The translations under genes and the position numbers were made by a program. Below, piece after piece: positions 35,154 to 42,516 of a stretch of 64,000 bases of DNA; the stretch's first letter is position 1; each line of letters opens with the position of its first letter. The stretch spans positions 3,472,001 to 3,536,000 of the forward strand of contig NZ_CP061038.1 in assembly GCF_014490665.1 (NCBI RefSeq), read 5' to 3'. The notes under the pieces were generated by a model. The model ran no database searches and was not told the DNA's origin. It worked only from the letters and a program-made list of their open reading frames with translations. This stretch comes from Sphingomonas alpina. Lineage in GTDB: Bacteria > Pseudomonadota > Alphaproteobacteria > Sphingomonadales > Sphingomonadaceae.

Positions 35154-36368
35154 TCAATATTTCGGCGCCGGGAGGGGCGTGACGTCGGGTGCGGCCAGGA
35201 AGGGAAAGATTGCGGCGGAATGCGTATGTTCGTCATGATGCACGCCATCATCGACGCCGGTCGGCGTGCCATTGACCAGCAACGAGCGATAGACGTTCAC
35301 CGAGTCGTAATTGGGATCGCGCCCGCCACAATCGTTACGCAGAGCCGCCTCTCCGCCCAGCGCCGCTCGCTCGACCGCGAACAGCTGCGTGCAGACGTGC
35401 GATGCGGCGTTGACCCAGAGCCGGTCGTCGGCGAGCAACCTCGCCATCGTGCGATACCGTTGTTCCGGCGGCACCTTGGGGTCATTCAGCAACTGGTTGC
35501 CGCAACGCCCGTCAAAGCCGTCATACAAGCTCAAAGCCTGCTCAATCTCGGGTATGAACTCGGCCGATGTCGCTGGCGTCGCGGCGTTATATTCCTCTTT
35601 CAACGCATTGCCCACCTCTTCGGCTGCGATCGTGCCCAGCAGCGCATTGCCAGTCAGCGGCCGCCCGGCACGATCGATCTGTCGCGCTGATGTGGCGGTT
35701 GAAGACCATGTCGCCAGCATCGTGCCACCCTTGGCGACCAAATCGAGATCGACCGAGATGACGATCGACGCGGGCGTCCATCCGGCGAGAAGATTGCTCC
35801 CCGGTCCGCCGGCCGTGTGATTCCATTCGGTCAAGATCGCTTGCGAGCCCGCCTTGGTGAATTGAGGGCAACCCGCGGCATCCTTCTTCGCCCCGGCCTT
35901 CATCTCGGCAACCGCTTTGTCATATGCGGCGCGCGTCCCTTTCACATTGTTGAAAAAAGGATCGTCCCTCAGCCCGGCAAAGACTCTAAAATGGCGATTG
36001 CGGCTCTCCAGTCCCTGCAGATCGCGTGCGTCGCCCTGCGCTCGGTCGACCTTGTCGATCCGGCAATCCGCAACGTCGGCGGCAGCAAAGCGACAAATGA
36101 TGGTCGTCGTCGCAACCGTCTTGCCGAACCGCGGCCCACTGTCGATGTGAAAAACATAATCCAGCCGGTCAGAGAAACTATGCCCGACGATGGTCATCAC
36201 CAGATTGAGCCGCTTGCCGTCGGGTGCGGTCCAGGCATAGAAATCGCCGATATCGGCGCGCTTGTCGGCGATCACCGACGGCGTATCGAGATGATCCGAG
36301 GCTCGTGCCGCCCCCGTTATCAGCATACCCGCCGTCAACGCCGCAGCGGTCAGAATTTCGTTGCGCAT
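35154..36368 (-). CDS. DUF4331 family exported protein
   Basis: This 404-residue protein has a signal peptide ending GAARAS and then SDHLDTPSVIADKRADIGDFYAW, the hallmark of DUF4331. VFHIDSGPRFGKT, NRHFRVFAGLRDDPFFNN and NTAGG-like segments (HTAGGPGSNLLAG) follow in family order. Function unknown; the conserved HLDTP and DFYAW parts suggest metal or ligand binding. The ATG at 36368 follows AAGGAGG. It is the first gene of an apparent five-gene operon with HupE, a membrane protein, DUF4198 and the Tat hydrolase. Confidence 0.85.
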   Translation of the reverse strand: MRNEILTAAALTAGMLITGAARASDHLDTPSVIADKRADIGDFYAWTAPDGKRLNLVMTIVGHSFSDRLDYVFHIDSGPRFGKTVATTTIICRFAAADVADCRIDKVDRAQGDARDLQGLESRNRHFRVFAGLRDDPFFNNVKGTRAAYDKAVAEMKAGAKKDAAGCPQFTKAGSQAILTEWNHTAGGPGSNLLAGWTPASIVISVDLDLVAKGGTMLATWSSTATSARQIDRAGRPLTGNALLGTIAAEEVGNALKEEYNAATPATSAEFIPEIEQALSLYDGFDGRCGNQLLNDPKVPPEQRYRTMARLLADDRLWVNAASHVCTQLFAVERAALGGEAALRNDCGGRDPNYDSVNVYRSLLVNGTPTGVDDGVHHDEHTHSAAIFPFLAAPDVTPLPAPKY

Positions 36369-36461
36369 CTCTGCCTCCTTGTGGAGGCAGGAGCTTTGCC
36401 GCGAACATCTGCCCGCCGCTGTCGGAATCTTTAGCGGATTCTCTCCCGAACGAGAGGCGCC

Positions 36462-37331
36462 CTAATGCGCGAGCGCGCTCCGCCGAAAATCGGAGGGTGA
36501 CCGGCCATAGGCCTCGCGGAATGCAGCGCTGAAATGGCTGTGGCTGGAAAATCCGAGATCGAGCCCAAGCATGGTCAGATCCTCGCACCCCGGCAGGAGA
36601 TCAAGTGCACGCGCCAATCTCAGCCGCAACTGATAGCGATAGAGCGGAACGCCCTCGACCTGCTGAAACACCTGGGTGAGATAGACCGGAGATCCGCCGA
36701 CCTCCGCAGCGATATCCGCCAGCGTCCAGCGTCGTGCAAGATCGCTCGCCAGTACCAGCTTCGCTCGATCAGCGAGCCGCTGGCGACCGATGCTCGCGCC
36801 CGCGACATGCGTTGTGCGTGGTCCGAGCGCATGCTGCACCAGGTCCAGAGCCAGACTCTCGGCCTCCAGTATCTGGGTCGATCGATGCTGTAGCCGATGG
36901 CGCAATAACGCGACCAGCGCTTGCGTGCGCGGATCGACCCGCAGCCGATGATGTCGAAAAGCAACGGGCCCGCGATCGTGCAGCAATGCCTGAGGCGTCA
37001 ATTCCCGTAACAGAGGTTCGTCGATCGCCAGCGACAGGCATGCGTCACCTCCGGCCACTGGGTGGCTGATGCTATAGCCTTCATCGGTATTGAAAAAGAG
37101 CATCTGGTTCGCCTCGGCAATTGCCTGGTCGCGACCCAGATGCCGCGCATAGACGCCACGATAGGGAAACACGATCTCGGTCGCGGTCGCGCATTCTTCC
37201 GGGCTACGATGCCGGCAATTGCCCCGGCAATGTATATCGCGGACCGTAACGGCAGGTGTCGCAGCCAGCGCAATAGCCTCGACTTCGGGCAAGGGGGCGG
37301 TGGATTCGCTCACTGCGTATCGCTGCACCAT
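36462..37331 (-). CDS. AraC family transcriptional regulator
   Basis: This roughly 289-residue regulator has an N-terminal cupin-like domain (IVFPYRGVYARHLGRDQAIAEANQMLFFNTDEGY) with an odd CRGNCRHRSPEEC cysteine cluster near residue 35 that might bind metal. The C-terminal double helix-turn-helix is typical AraC: WTLADIAAEVGGSPVYLTQVFQQVEG and LDLGFSSHSHFSAAFREAYGRSPSDFR. The ATG at 37331 gives a normal length; a longer frame reaches back into the phage module. It lies 93 bases upstream of DUF4331 in the same direction, so it may regulate that operon. Confidence 0.85.
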   Translation of the reverse strand: MVQRYAVSESTAPLPEVEAIALAATPAVTVRDIHCRGNCRHRSPEECATATEIVFPYRGVYARHLGRDQAIAEANQMLFFNTDEGYSISHPVAGGDACLSLAIDEPLLRELTPQALLHDRGPVAFRHHRLRVDPRTQALVALLRHRLQHRSTQILEAESLALDLVQHALGPRTTHVAGASIGRQRLADRAKLVLASDLARRWTLADIAAEVGGSPVYLTQVFQQVEGVPLYRYQLRLRLARALDLLPGCEDLTMLGLDLGFSSHSHFSAAFREAYGRSPSDFRRSALAH

Positions 37332-37426
37332 GGCTTTTGCCGATGCAATACGCTGTTGCGGATTGATCGGAGATACGATCCGCCCGCAATGGACAGCGTG
37401 AGGTCGGGGGCTGCCGCCCCCGACGA

Positions 37427-37615
37427 TCAACGCTTTGGCCGACACCCCTTGCGCCGGGCCGTGACGCTGATCGGAACCTCCTTCCACGCCCTCCCTTTTG
37501 GCGCGCTGGTCACGAACACCCGGTTCGGCTCATGATAGGCGCTGCTGGTATAAACCGGGTGAGGGGCAATATAGGCCCTTGGCTGCGCCCCCGTCACCGC
37601 GCGAGCCTCAGCCAT
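37427..37615 (-). CDS. Small basic phage protein at distal end of head module
   Basis: This 62-residue protein has a basic C-terminus (VTARRKGCRPKR). Its ATG overlaps the 3' end of the cement-protein gene by 8 bases, indicating a coupled real gene. The central part contains YIAPHPVYTSSAYHEPNRVF. I do not recognise a family. In related phages a short gene often lies between cement and tail tubular genes, so a head-tail role is plausible. It is the last phage gene before 25 kb of unrelated DNA. Confidence 0.6.
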   Translation of the reverse strand: MAEARAVTGAQPRAYIAPHPVYTSSAYHEPNRVFVTSAPKGRAWKEVPISVTARRKGCRPKR

Positions 37616-38042
37616 TGGTCTGGTTGCCCGCCGTCACGCCGGCGGTGATCTTCCCCAATGTCGGAGCGGCGCCGGCGACGGTATATTTCAACCGCGCATA
37701 GCGTTCGTCAGTGCCGAGCGGGATCGAATCCGGCAGCAGCAGCTTCGCCCCCGCCGCCAGATCGGCCACCGCGTAAGCGGGCGAGGTCCATACTGTCTTG
37801 GCACTGGCGAAGCCGGCATTATCGTCCGTCTCTACCGTGATCGTCAGCGAGGTGAGATTGTTGAAGCTCTCCGCCACCGTCACCTTGAGGGGTACGGCGG
37901 CGCCTTTGCCGATATCGCGGACGATCGCCGCCACTGCACCGTAGACGGTGCCGGTCGCGCCAAGGTCGACGATATTGGTCGAGACCGTCGTAGCCGTCAC
38001 GGCCTGGACGTTCGAAAAGAGCGTGGTTGCATCCATGATCAT
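37608..38042 (-). CDS. Bbp16-like capsid cement/decoration protein
   Basis: This 144-residue protein resembles Bordetella phage BPP-1 Bbp16-type cement proteins: MIMDATTLFSNVQAVTATTVS at the start, NIVDLGATGTVYG, a central beta region with LTITVETDDNAGF, and near the end TDERYARLKYTVAGAAPTLGKITAGV. Such proteins decorate and stabilise the capsid. The ATG at 38042 follows AGGAGA. It lies directly downstream of the major capsid gene, as in that phage group. Confidence 0.8.
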   Translation of the reverse strand: MIMDATTLFSNVQAVTATTVSTNIVDLGATGTVYGAVAAIVRDIGKGAAVPLKVTVAESFNNLTSLTITVETDDNAGFASAKTVWTSPAYAVADLAAGAKLLLPDSIPLGTDERYARLKYTVAGAAPTLGKITAGVTAGNQTNG

Positions 38043-38086
38043 GTCGGGAATCTCCTGAATTTTGAAAGAGAGGGCGGCGTCACGCC

Positions 38087-39109
38087 TCAGATCACGCGTG
38101 CTTCGGCGTTGATCAGCGCATCGGTCTCGCGGATCGGAATGCCGCGGTACGACAACACTTCCTGCCCCTGGAGTTCCATGGGTTTGAGCATCAGCGCCCC
38201 ATTGGCGGTGTTGGTGCCGAGCGCATCCAGCGCGGAAAGCACGTCGCGATTCATATAGATCACCGTGCGCCCTTGCGCCGGCACATCGCCGCTCATCTTC
38301 GCGGCACGACGCCCCTGCAGCTTGTAATAAGCCTGGCGCATGAACTTGTAGAGATCGACCGTACCCGCCAGCGTATCGGAATAATCGACATTGGCGATAC
38401 GCGTGTTGAAGCGCCAGTCGCGTACCGCGACGCCCACATGCTGGCGGAACAATTCCTCCTTCACATAATAGACATTGCCATTGGCGTCGGCGGTGCGCTG
38501 CTCGCCTTTCTCCTCGCGCGTCACGCCGGCCTTGGTACCCTTTGGGTGAATCAGCGTGGTATAGTTGTCGCCGTGCGTGACGAACCAGATGCTGGTATTG
38601 TCGGAACCGCTGCCTCCGGCATCGACGATCTGGTTGCCCGCGCCCGCGCCACCGATCTTGCCGTAGCGTGCCGCCAGGCCCTTGAAGCGTTCCGGCGTGG
38701 TGACGGTGTCGTGATAGAAGAAGCCGCGCTGCACCTCTTGTGCCATCGCTTCGAGATAGGCGCGGCCTTCGGACAGGCGCACCGCCGCCGGGTTGGGGGA
38801 GATGTCGAGCAGTCGGGTATCGACCGTCGAAAGCCCTTCGACGAAGCCGGTCGTATCATCAACCTGCTGCGTGGTGCTCTTCGACTGCGGAATGCCTTGA
38901 TAGAGCATGCCCCAGCTCACGGTGGGCAGGCCGGTACGGATGGTGTGGCGATGCACCGTGCCCATGTTGCACTCGGCGGTCACCGCGTCTTCCATCAGCG
39001 GATTGAGCTGGCGCAGCACCTCGATCACCTCGCCGGTCTGCGCGTCGCTGCCGCCCGCGCCCTTGTACATATCGATGAGGTTGAGGAATGAATTACCGAT
39101 CGTGGCCAT
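38087..39109 (-). CDS. Phage major capsid protein (Bbp17-like)
   Basis: This 340-residue protein matches the BPP-1-like major capsid family: MATIGNSFLNLIDMYKGAGG, LNPLMEDAVTAECNMGTVHRHT, LPTVSWGMLYQGIPQSKSTTQQ and a later VYYVKEELFRQHVGVAVRDWRF. The C-terminus YRGIPIRETDALINAEA is typical. The length and HK97-like gene order (scaffold before, cement after) agree. The ATG follows GGAGG. It forms the icosahedral shell. Confidence 0.9.
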   Translation of the reverse strand: MATIGNSFLNLIDMYKGAGGSDAQTGEVIEVLRQLNPLMEDAVTAECNMGTVHRHTIRTGLPTVSWGMLYQGIPQSKSTTQQVDDTTGFVEGLSTVDTRLLDISPNPAAVRLSEGRAYLEAMAQEVQRGFFYHDTVTTPERFKGLAARYGKIGGAGAGNQIVDAGGSGSDNTSIWFVTHGDNYTTLIHPKGTKAGVTREEKGEQRTADANGNVYYVKEELFRQHVGVAVRDWRFNTRIANVDYSDTLAGTVDLYKFMRQAYYKLQGRRAAKMSGDVPAQGRTVIYMNRDVLSALDALGTNTANGALMLKPMELQGQEVLSYRGIPIRETDALINAEARVI

Positions 39110-39112
39110 GAC

Positions 39113-39790
39113 TTAATGTCCTCCCTTGGGGGTGTCGTCGGGGTAGAGCGTTTCCGCCGGACCCTTTCTGGTGGATGATGCGGACTGTCCGCGGGTGAAA
39201 TTGCTGTCCTCGCCGATCGCCTTGCCGACCTTGTGGAAGGCGCGGATCATTTCGGGGTGGTTGCCGAGGCCGCTCTCGTCGAGCAGCATGCGAAACGGTG
39301 AGCCGCGCGTGAAACCAAGCGCGTCGAGCGCGGAAGCCGCGGTGGCGATGGTCCGGCTCCAGTGCGGACCACCAATCTCCGGATCGGCCCGCGCGCTGTC
39401 CAGCCACGCCTTGCGGCTCGCCTGCACCTCGGACACGATCTGCTGATTGAGCCTGTCGGTAATGCCCCTGGCAAAGTCCGCCGCAACCGGCATCAGCTTG
39501 TTGGCTGCCTCATTCGATAGGCCGAGCTCGCGAAATACAGGCGTTGCCGCCTCGATCGCCACGGGGTCGAGCGTAATGCCCTCCGGCGCAGTCAGCTGAT
39601 AGCTATGGGGGATACCGGAGGCGGCATCCGCGCCATCCAATCCATCTCTGCTGCCGGATGCCAGATCCTGCTCCGCGCCTAGTGCGGTGGGATGGTCATT
39701 GTCAAAGCCGTCAATCGTCGCCGGCTTTCCCCAGCTCTGATCCCCCGCGCTCTGGTCCGAGGTCTGCATAAGTGCTGTTTCGTCTGCCAA
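39113..39790 (-). CDS. Phage scaffold-like protein
   Basis: This 225-residue protein is acidic and hydrophilic with an Ala-rich helical C-terminal half and no membrane segment, as expected of a scaffold. It lies directly upstream of the capsid gene. Recognisable segments are YQLTAPEGITLDP, FARGITDRLNQQIVSEV and WSRTIATAASALDALGF. The TTG start at 39790 follows GGAGAAAA and overlaps the preceding gene by 80 bases; an in-frame ATG at residue 8 is an alternative. The role is inferred from position, composition and family resemblance. Confidence 0.75.
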   Translation of the reverse strand: MADETALMQTSDQSAGDQSWGKPATIDGFDNDHPTALGAEQDLASGSRDGLDGADAASGIPHSYQLTAPEGITLDPVAIEAATPVFRELGLSNEAANKLMPVAADFARGITDRLNQQIVSEVQASRKAWLDSARADPEIGGPHWSRTIATAASALDALGFTRGSPFRMLLDESGLGNHPEMIRAFHKVGKAIGEDSNFTRGQSASSTRKGPAETLYPDDTPKGGH

Positions 39791-40064
39791 ATCTTTTCTC
39801 CATTGGCTGCGATTGGACCTGTTCGCGCAGGGTTTGAATCAAGGTGAGAACAGGAATTGCGAAAGCGGACCGGTCAGGCTGGGCTTCTTCCAGGTCGCGC
39901 AGAATCTCGAGCACAAGCGAGCGCCGACCTTCGAGATAAAGGGTGCGACCATCGGCGCTCGAAGCGCTCGCATCGAACAGGCCAGCACGCTGGATCAGGT
40001 CGAACAGGAAGCGGCGAAAGGCCGCGCTTTCGAGCAAGATGTGTTTGTCGGCAGGGTCGGTCAC
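39711..40064 (-). CDS. Bbp19-like small phage protein
   Basis: This 117-residue soluble protein, with AFRRFLFDLIQRAGLFD near residue 15 and YLEGRRSLVLEILRDLEE near residue 43, resembles the small Bbp19-type structural domain found between portal and scaffold in BPP-1-like phages. The GTG at 40064 overlaps the portal stop (GTGA), so it is coupled. The last 25 residues overlap the scaffold gene. Function is not established. Confidence 0.7.
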   Translation of the reverse strand: MTDPADKHILLESAAFRRFLFDLIQRAGLFDASASSADGRTLYLEGRRSLVLEILRDLEEAQPDRSAFAIPVLTLIQTLREQVQSQPMEKRFGRRNSTYADLGPERGGSELGKAGDD

Positions 40065-41683
40065 TGCGCCATACCCATCAACGCCTTGACCGCCTCGGCC
40101 CCGTCCTTGGCCGGACCGGCCATTGCCGCCAGTTTGGCCGATTGCGCGTCCTGCGCCCGCCCGTCGCGCAGGTCCCGGGCATCGTCGACCGAGCGGATGA
40201 TCCGGGGCGGCGCTCCCGCCCGGTCGGCGAAATCGTCCACCGCCGCGTCGATATCCAGCCGGTCGCCGGCTTCGGGAAACTGCGCGGCAAGCGATCCGAT
40301 GAACGACACGGTCCGCTCGATCTGACCGATCCCGATCATCCGCTGCATCTGGGCAAGGATCGACACGAAATCGACCTTGATCGGTTCTCCCTGCAATTGC
40401 TCGGGCGCAGGCGGGAACAGCTTCTTGCGCGCCATGATCCCGAAGGTGCGGTCGATCGCCACCTCCAGCTTCTCATTGTTGACGCGTTCGATCACTGGCC
40501 CAAGCTGGGTCAGCTTCTCTTCATTGCGGCTCGCGATCTCCTCGATGTTGCGCGGCTGGATGCCGGCCATGTTGGTGATCGCCATGAACAGATCGGCATA
40601 GGTCAGCCGTCCGACTGCGTCGGCGCAACGTTGCACATCCTCCATGATCGCACCGATCACCGCCGGGTTCATCTGATATGGCACGATCACCCCTGCGGCA
40701 TCGACCGCAGATGCCGAGACGACATTGCCCGCCTGCCCGGTCAGCTTGACCGATGCGGGCACGATTTTCTCCGGCCTGATCAGGAACTCGGTCGCCTCGG
40801 TCTTGCGCTTGGTCTGCAACTGCAGCTCGCGCATATCGGGCAGCGCATCGAACCCGGGCGACGTGCCATAGGTGTCGCCCCCGACCGTGTCCCAGCGCGG
40901 CGCCCAGAAGGGCTGTTCCTCGAAACCGCCGACGCTCAGCAGACGCTCCGCGTTACCGTCATTCTCATCCCAATAGACGGATCGCCACGGCTTGCCGCGC
41001 ACGTCCTTTACGTCTGGCATCCGATCATCATTCGGCTCGATCGCATGAATGACGTTGACCGTCTCGTCATGGCGTCCATTGCCATAAGCGGTGCGCACAA
41101 AGTCGCTTGCCCCATCGAGCCCGAACGACTGCACCAGTTGATGCACCGTCATCGGCACGCGGCGGTACAGCGTGTCGGGCACGCTCGCATCGGACAAGGC
41201 GGTCCAGAATTCACCCGCGGTCAATGCGTGACACACAGCGCCCTCGCGCCAGTGATCGACCATCACACATGCCTCGGTGCCGAACATGCCCATCTCGGCA
41301 TAGCCGGATTTCATCGCACCGTAGAAGTTGGTGCCTGCCAGGAACGCGTACATCCGCCGTTCGACCTCGGCCAACCAGGTCTTCACCGCGCCGTCGGCGG
41401 CGAGATCCTCGTCGAACGGCGCGAGCCGGAACCAAGGGCGCGAGGGCGAGGACAGACCGCTGGTCATGCCTCCGGTCAGGGTGCGGAAACTCAGGATCGC
41501 GTGGCTGTTGTAGATCGCTCGGTTGGTACGTCGGAAATTGCGATTCTGCTCCCCGTTGAGAAAACGCGAGCGCGAGGGTTGCGCATATTGCGCGATCTCG
41601 CGCCACTCTGCCTCATAGGGCAGGCGCGCGGATTTGAGTGCGGACAGGCGCCGGTTGCAGCGCTCCTTGAGTGTCTGTTCCAT
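40061..41683 (-). CDS. Phage portal / head-to-tail connector protein
   Basis: This 540-residue protein matches the podovirus head-tail connector: CNRRLSALKSARLPYEAEWREIAQYAQPSRSRFL near the N-terminus (in segments), HAILSFRTLTGGMTSGLSSPSRPWF, and later TEFLIRPEKIVPASVKLTG and YADLFMAITNMAGIQPRN. The portal is the dodecameric ring through which DNA is packaged and ejected. The ATG overlaps the stop of the upstream small gene (TGATG). A terminase gene would be expected immediately upstream of the small genes but is not in the window. Confidence 0.9.
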   Translation of the reverse strand: MEQTLKERCNRRLSALKSARLPYEAEWREIAQYAQPSRSRFLNGEQNRNFRRTNRAIYNSHAILSFRTLTGGMTSGLSSPSRPWFRLAPFDEDLAADGAVKTWLAEVERRMYAFLAGTNFYGAMKSGYAEMGMFGTEACVMVDHWREGAVCHALTAGEFWTALSDASVPDTLYRRVPMTVHQLVQSFGLDGASDFVRTAYGNGRHDETVNVIHAIEPNDDRMPDVKDVRGKPWRSVYWDENDGNAERLLSVGGFEEQPFWAPRWDTVGGDTYGTSPGFDALPDMRELQLQTKRKTEATEFLIRPEKIVPASVKLTGQAGNVVSASAVDAAGVIVPYQMNPAVIGAIMEDVQRCADAVGRLTYADLFMAITNMAGIQPRNIEEIASRNEEKLTQLGPVIERVNNEKLEVAIDRTFGIMARKKLFPPAPEQLQGEPIKVDFVSILAQMQRMIGIGQIERTVSFIGSLAAQFPEAGDRLDIDAAVDDFADRAGAPPRIIRSVDDARDLRDGRAQDAQSAKLAAMAGPAKDGAEAVKALMGMAQ

Positions 41684-41871
41684 CAGCCCCCCAGGATCGT
41701 TGTGGTCGGTGCGCTGCCCATGCCAAGCGCACCGGTATAGGCCGACGCCATCAGTGCACGGCGGCGGCGAATCTCGTCATCGACTCGTAAGGCCGTCGCG
41801 CCGCCATCGGGCAGCTTCAGCGCCTGGCGTTCGGGAATCGTCTGGGCCTTGGGCGGCTTCGGTGTGCACAT
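41683..41871 (-). CDS. Small phage protein ending TTTILGG
   Basis: This 62-residue protein starts MCTPKPPKAQTIPERQALKL and ends APTTTILGG. The upstream neighbour at 41874 also starts with MC and ends NTTTVLGG, so the two share a short C-terminal motif. The stop overlaps the portal start. Similar short proteins with a conserved tail occur upstream of portal genes in related podoviruses; their function is unknown. Confidence 0.65.
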   Translation of the reverse strand: MCTPKPPKAQTIPERQALKLPDGGATALRVDDEIRRRRALMASAYTGALGMGSAPTTTILGG

Positions 41872-41873
41872 GA

Positions 41874-42086
41874 TCAGCCCCCCAGCACAGTGGTGGTATT
41901 TGCACCCGAGGCGTTACCCAGCGCGTTCGGGTTGACGCGCGGCGGTGCGGCAGCCGGTGGAATCCGGCGTTGCACGCCATTGGTGGCCGGTTGCGAACCG
42001 CCCCTGATATCGGGCGATTTGCGCCCCACGATGCCGAGGACGATCCTGCGCATGGCGTCCCTTCCGTTTGGATTGCTTGAACACAT
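41874..42086 (-). CDS. Small phage protein ending TTTVLGG, first gene of head module
   Basis: This is a 70-residue protein if translation starts at ATG 42086, or 59 residues from ATG 42053. The later ATG has a good GGAAGG ribosome-binding site, but the earlier one is exactly 39 bases after a CCGATTCAA box, the same geometry as two other phage genes, so a leaderless start is favoured. The body contains RRIVLGIVGRKSPDIRGG and a proline-rich stretch; the C-terminus is NTTTVLGG. Function unknown. Confidence 0.6.
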   Translation of the reverse strand: MCSSNPNGRDAMRRIVLGIVGRKSPDIRGGSQPATNGVQRRIPPAAAPPRVNPNALGNASGANTTTVLGG

Positions 42087-42093
42087 TCACATC

Positions 42094-42125
42094 GGTTAGC
42101 CCCGGTCGCGACCATGTTGAATCGG
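42094..42125 (-). promoter_or_regulatory. Phage-type leaderless promoter candidate (head module)
   Basis: On the minus strand CCGATTCAAC starts at 42125 and CTAACC occupies 42099-42094. The spacer from the ATTCAA hexamer is 17 nt and the ATG at 42086 follows after 7 nt. It aligns without gaps to the leaders at 8028 and 12679. Confidence 0.55.
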
Positions 42126-42160
42126 ACGGCATCGCAAATGCCTGGTCATTGATTCGGGTG

Positions 42161-42173
42161 GGACAATTTGTCC
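42161..42173. promoter_or_regulatory. Palindrome GGACA-ATT-TGTCC upstream of head-module promoter
   Basis: A 13-base palindrome lies 36 bases upstream of the CCGATTCAA box of the head module. It could be an operator for a repressor or activator of the phage genes. Its arms resemble the GGACA/TGTCC hairpin in repeat copy C. Confidence 0.35.
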
Positions 42174-42346
42174 GAGGCCGGATCCCGGCTGCGGTCTGGC
42201 TCCAGGCGTGCCGGTGCCTAATTTCATCCGTCGGCCAGTTACCGGACGACCGCGGAGTTTCGATGATCATGGCACAATCCAACGATACCGCACGCGACCC
42301 GCCGCAAGCCGAAGGACTAGCGCGCTTTCGAGCTAATTCACCTATT

Positions 42347-42480
42347 CCCTTCCGTTCGCCCTGAGCTTGTCGAAGCCTGTCCTGAGCGCCTGCCTTGGCA
42401 GGCAGTCGAAGGGGGCCGTTCTCTGTGTCAACGCAGAGGAAGAAGGGCGGTGCTTCGACAAGCTCAGCACGAACAGGGGA
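42347..42480. repeat. Inverted pair of REP-like elements
   Basis: CTGAGCTTGTCGAAG at 42361-42375 is the exact reverse complement of CTTCGACAAGCTCAG at 42453-42467, with further imperfect pairing outside. Between them are GCCTGCC/GGCAGGC and CTCTG/CAGAG hairpins. The CTTCGACAAGCTCAG core is a widespread REP sequence of proteobacteria. The pair makes up most of the 430-base gap between the head module and the LysE gene and no coding sequence is seen in it. Confidence 0.75.
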
Positions 42481-42516
42481 AGATGCTTCTACCCAGGTCG
42501 ATAAAATTCTGGCCCT

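Noticed and set aside
39825..39840. A 16-base exact match (GCGCAGGGTTTGAATC) between 12701-12716 and 39825-39840, including a GATTCAA box before the scaffold gene.
   Set aside because: About one 16-base match is expected by chance in a window this size, the second copy is inside coding sequence, and no YTARYC box follows at 17 nt. I do not count it as a fifth phage promoter or as an attachment site.
39857..41740. A 627-codon plus-strand open frame across the portal gene.
   Set aside because: It is the antisense shadow of the portal gene; its product is His/Arg-rich with no family signature.
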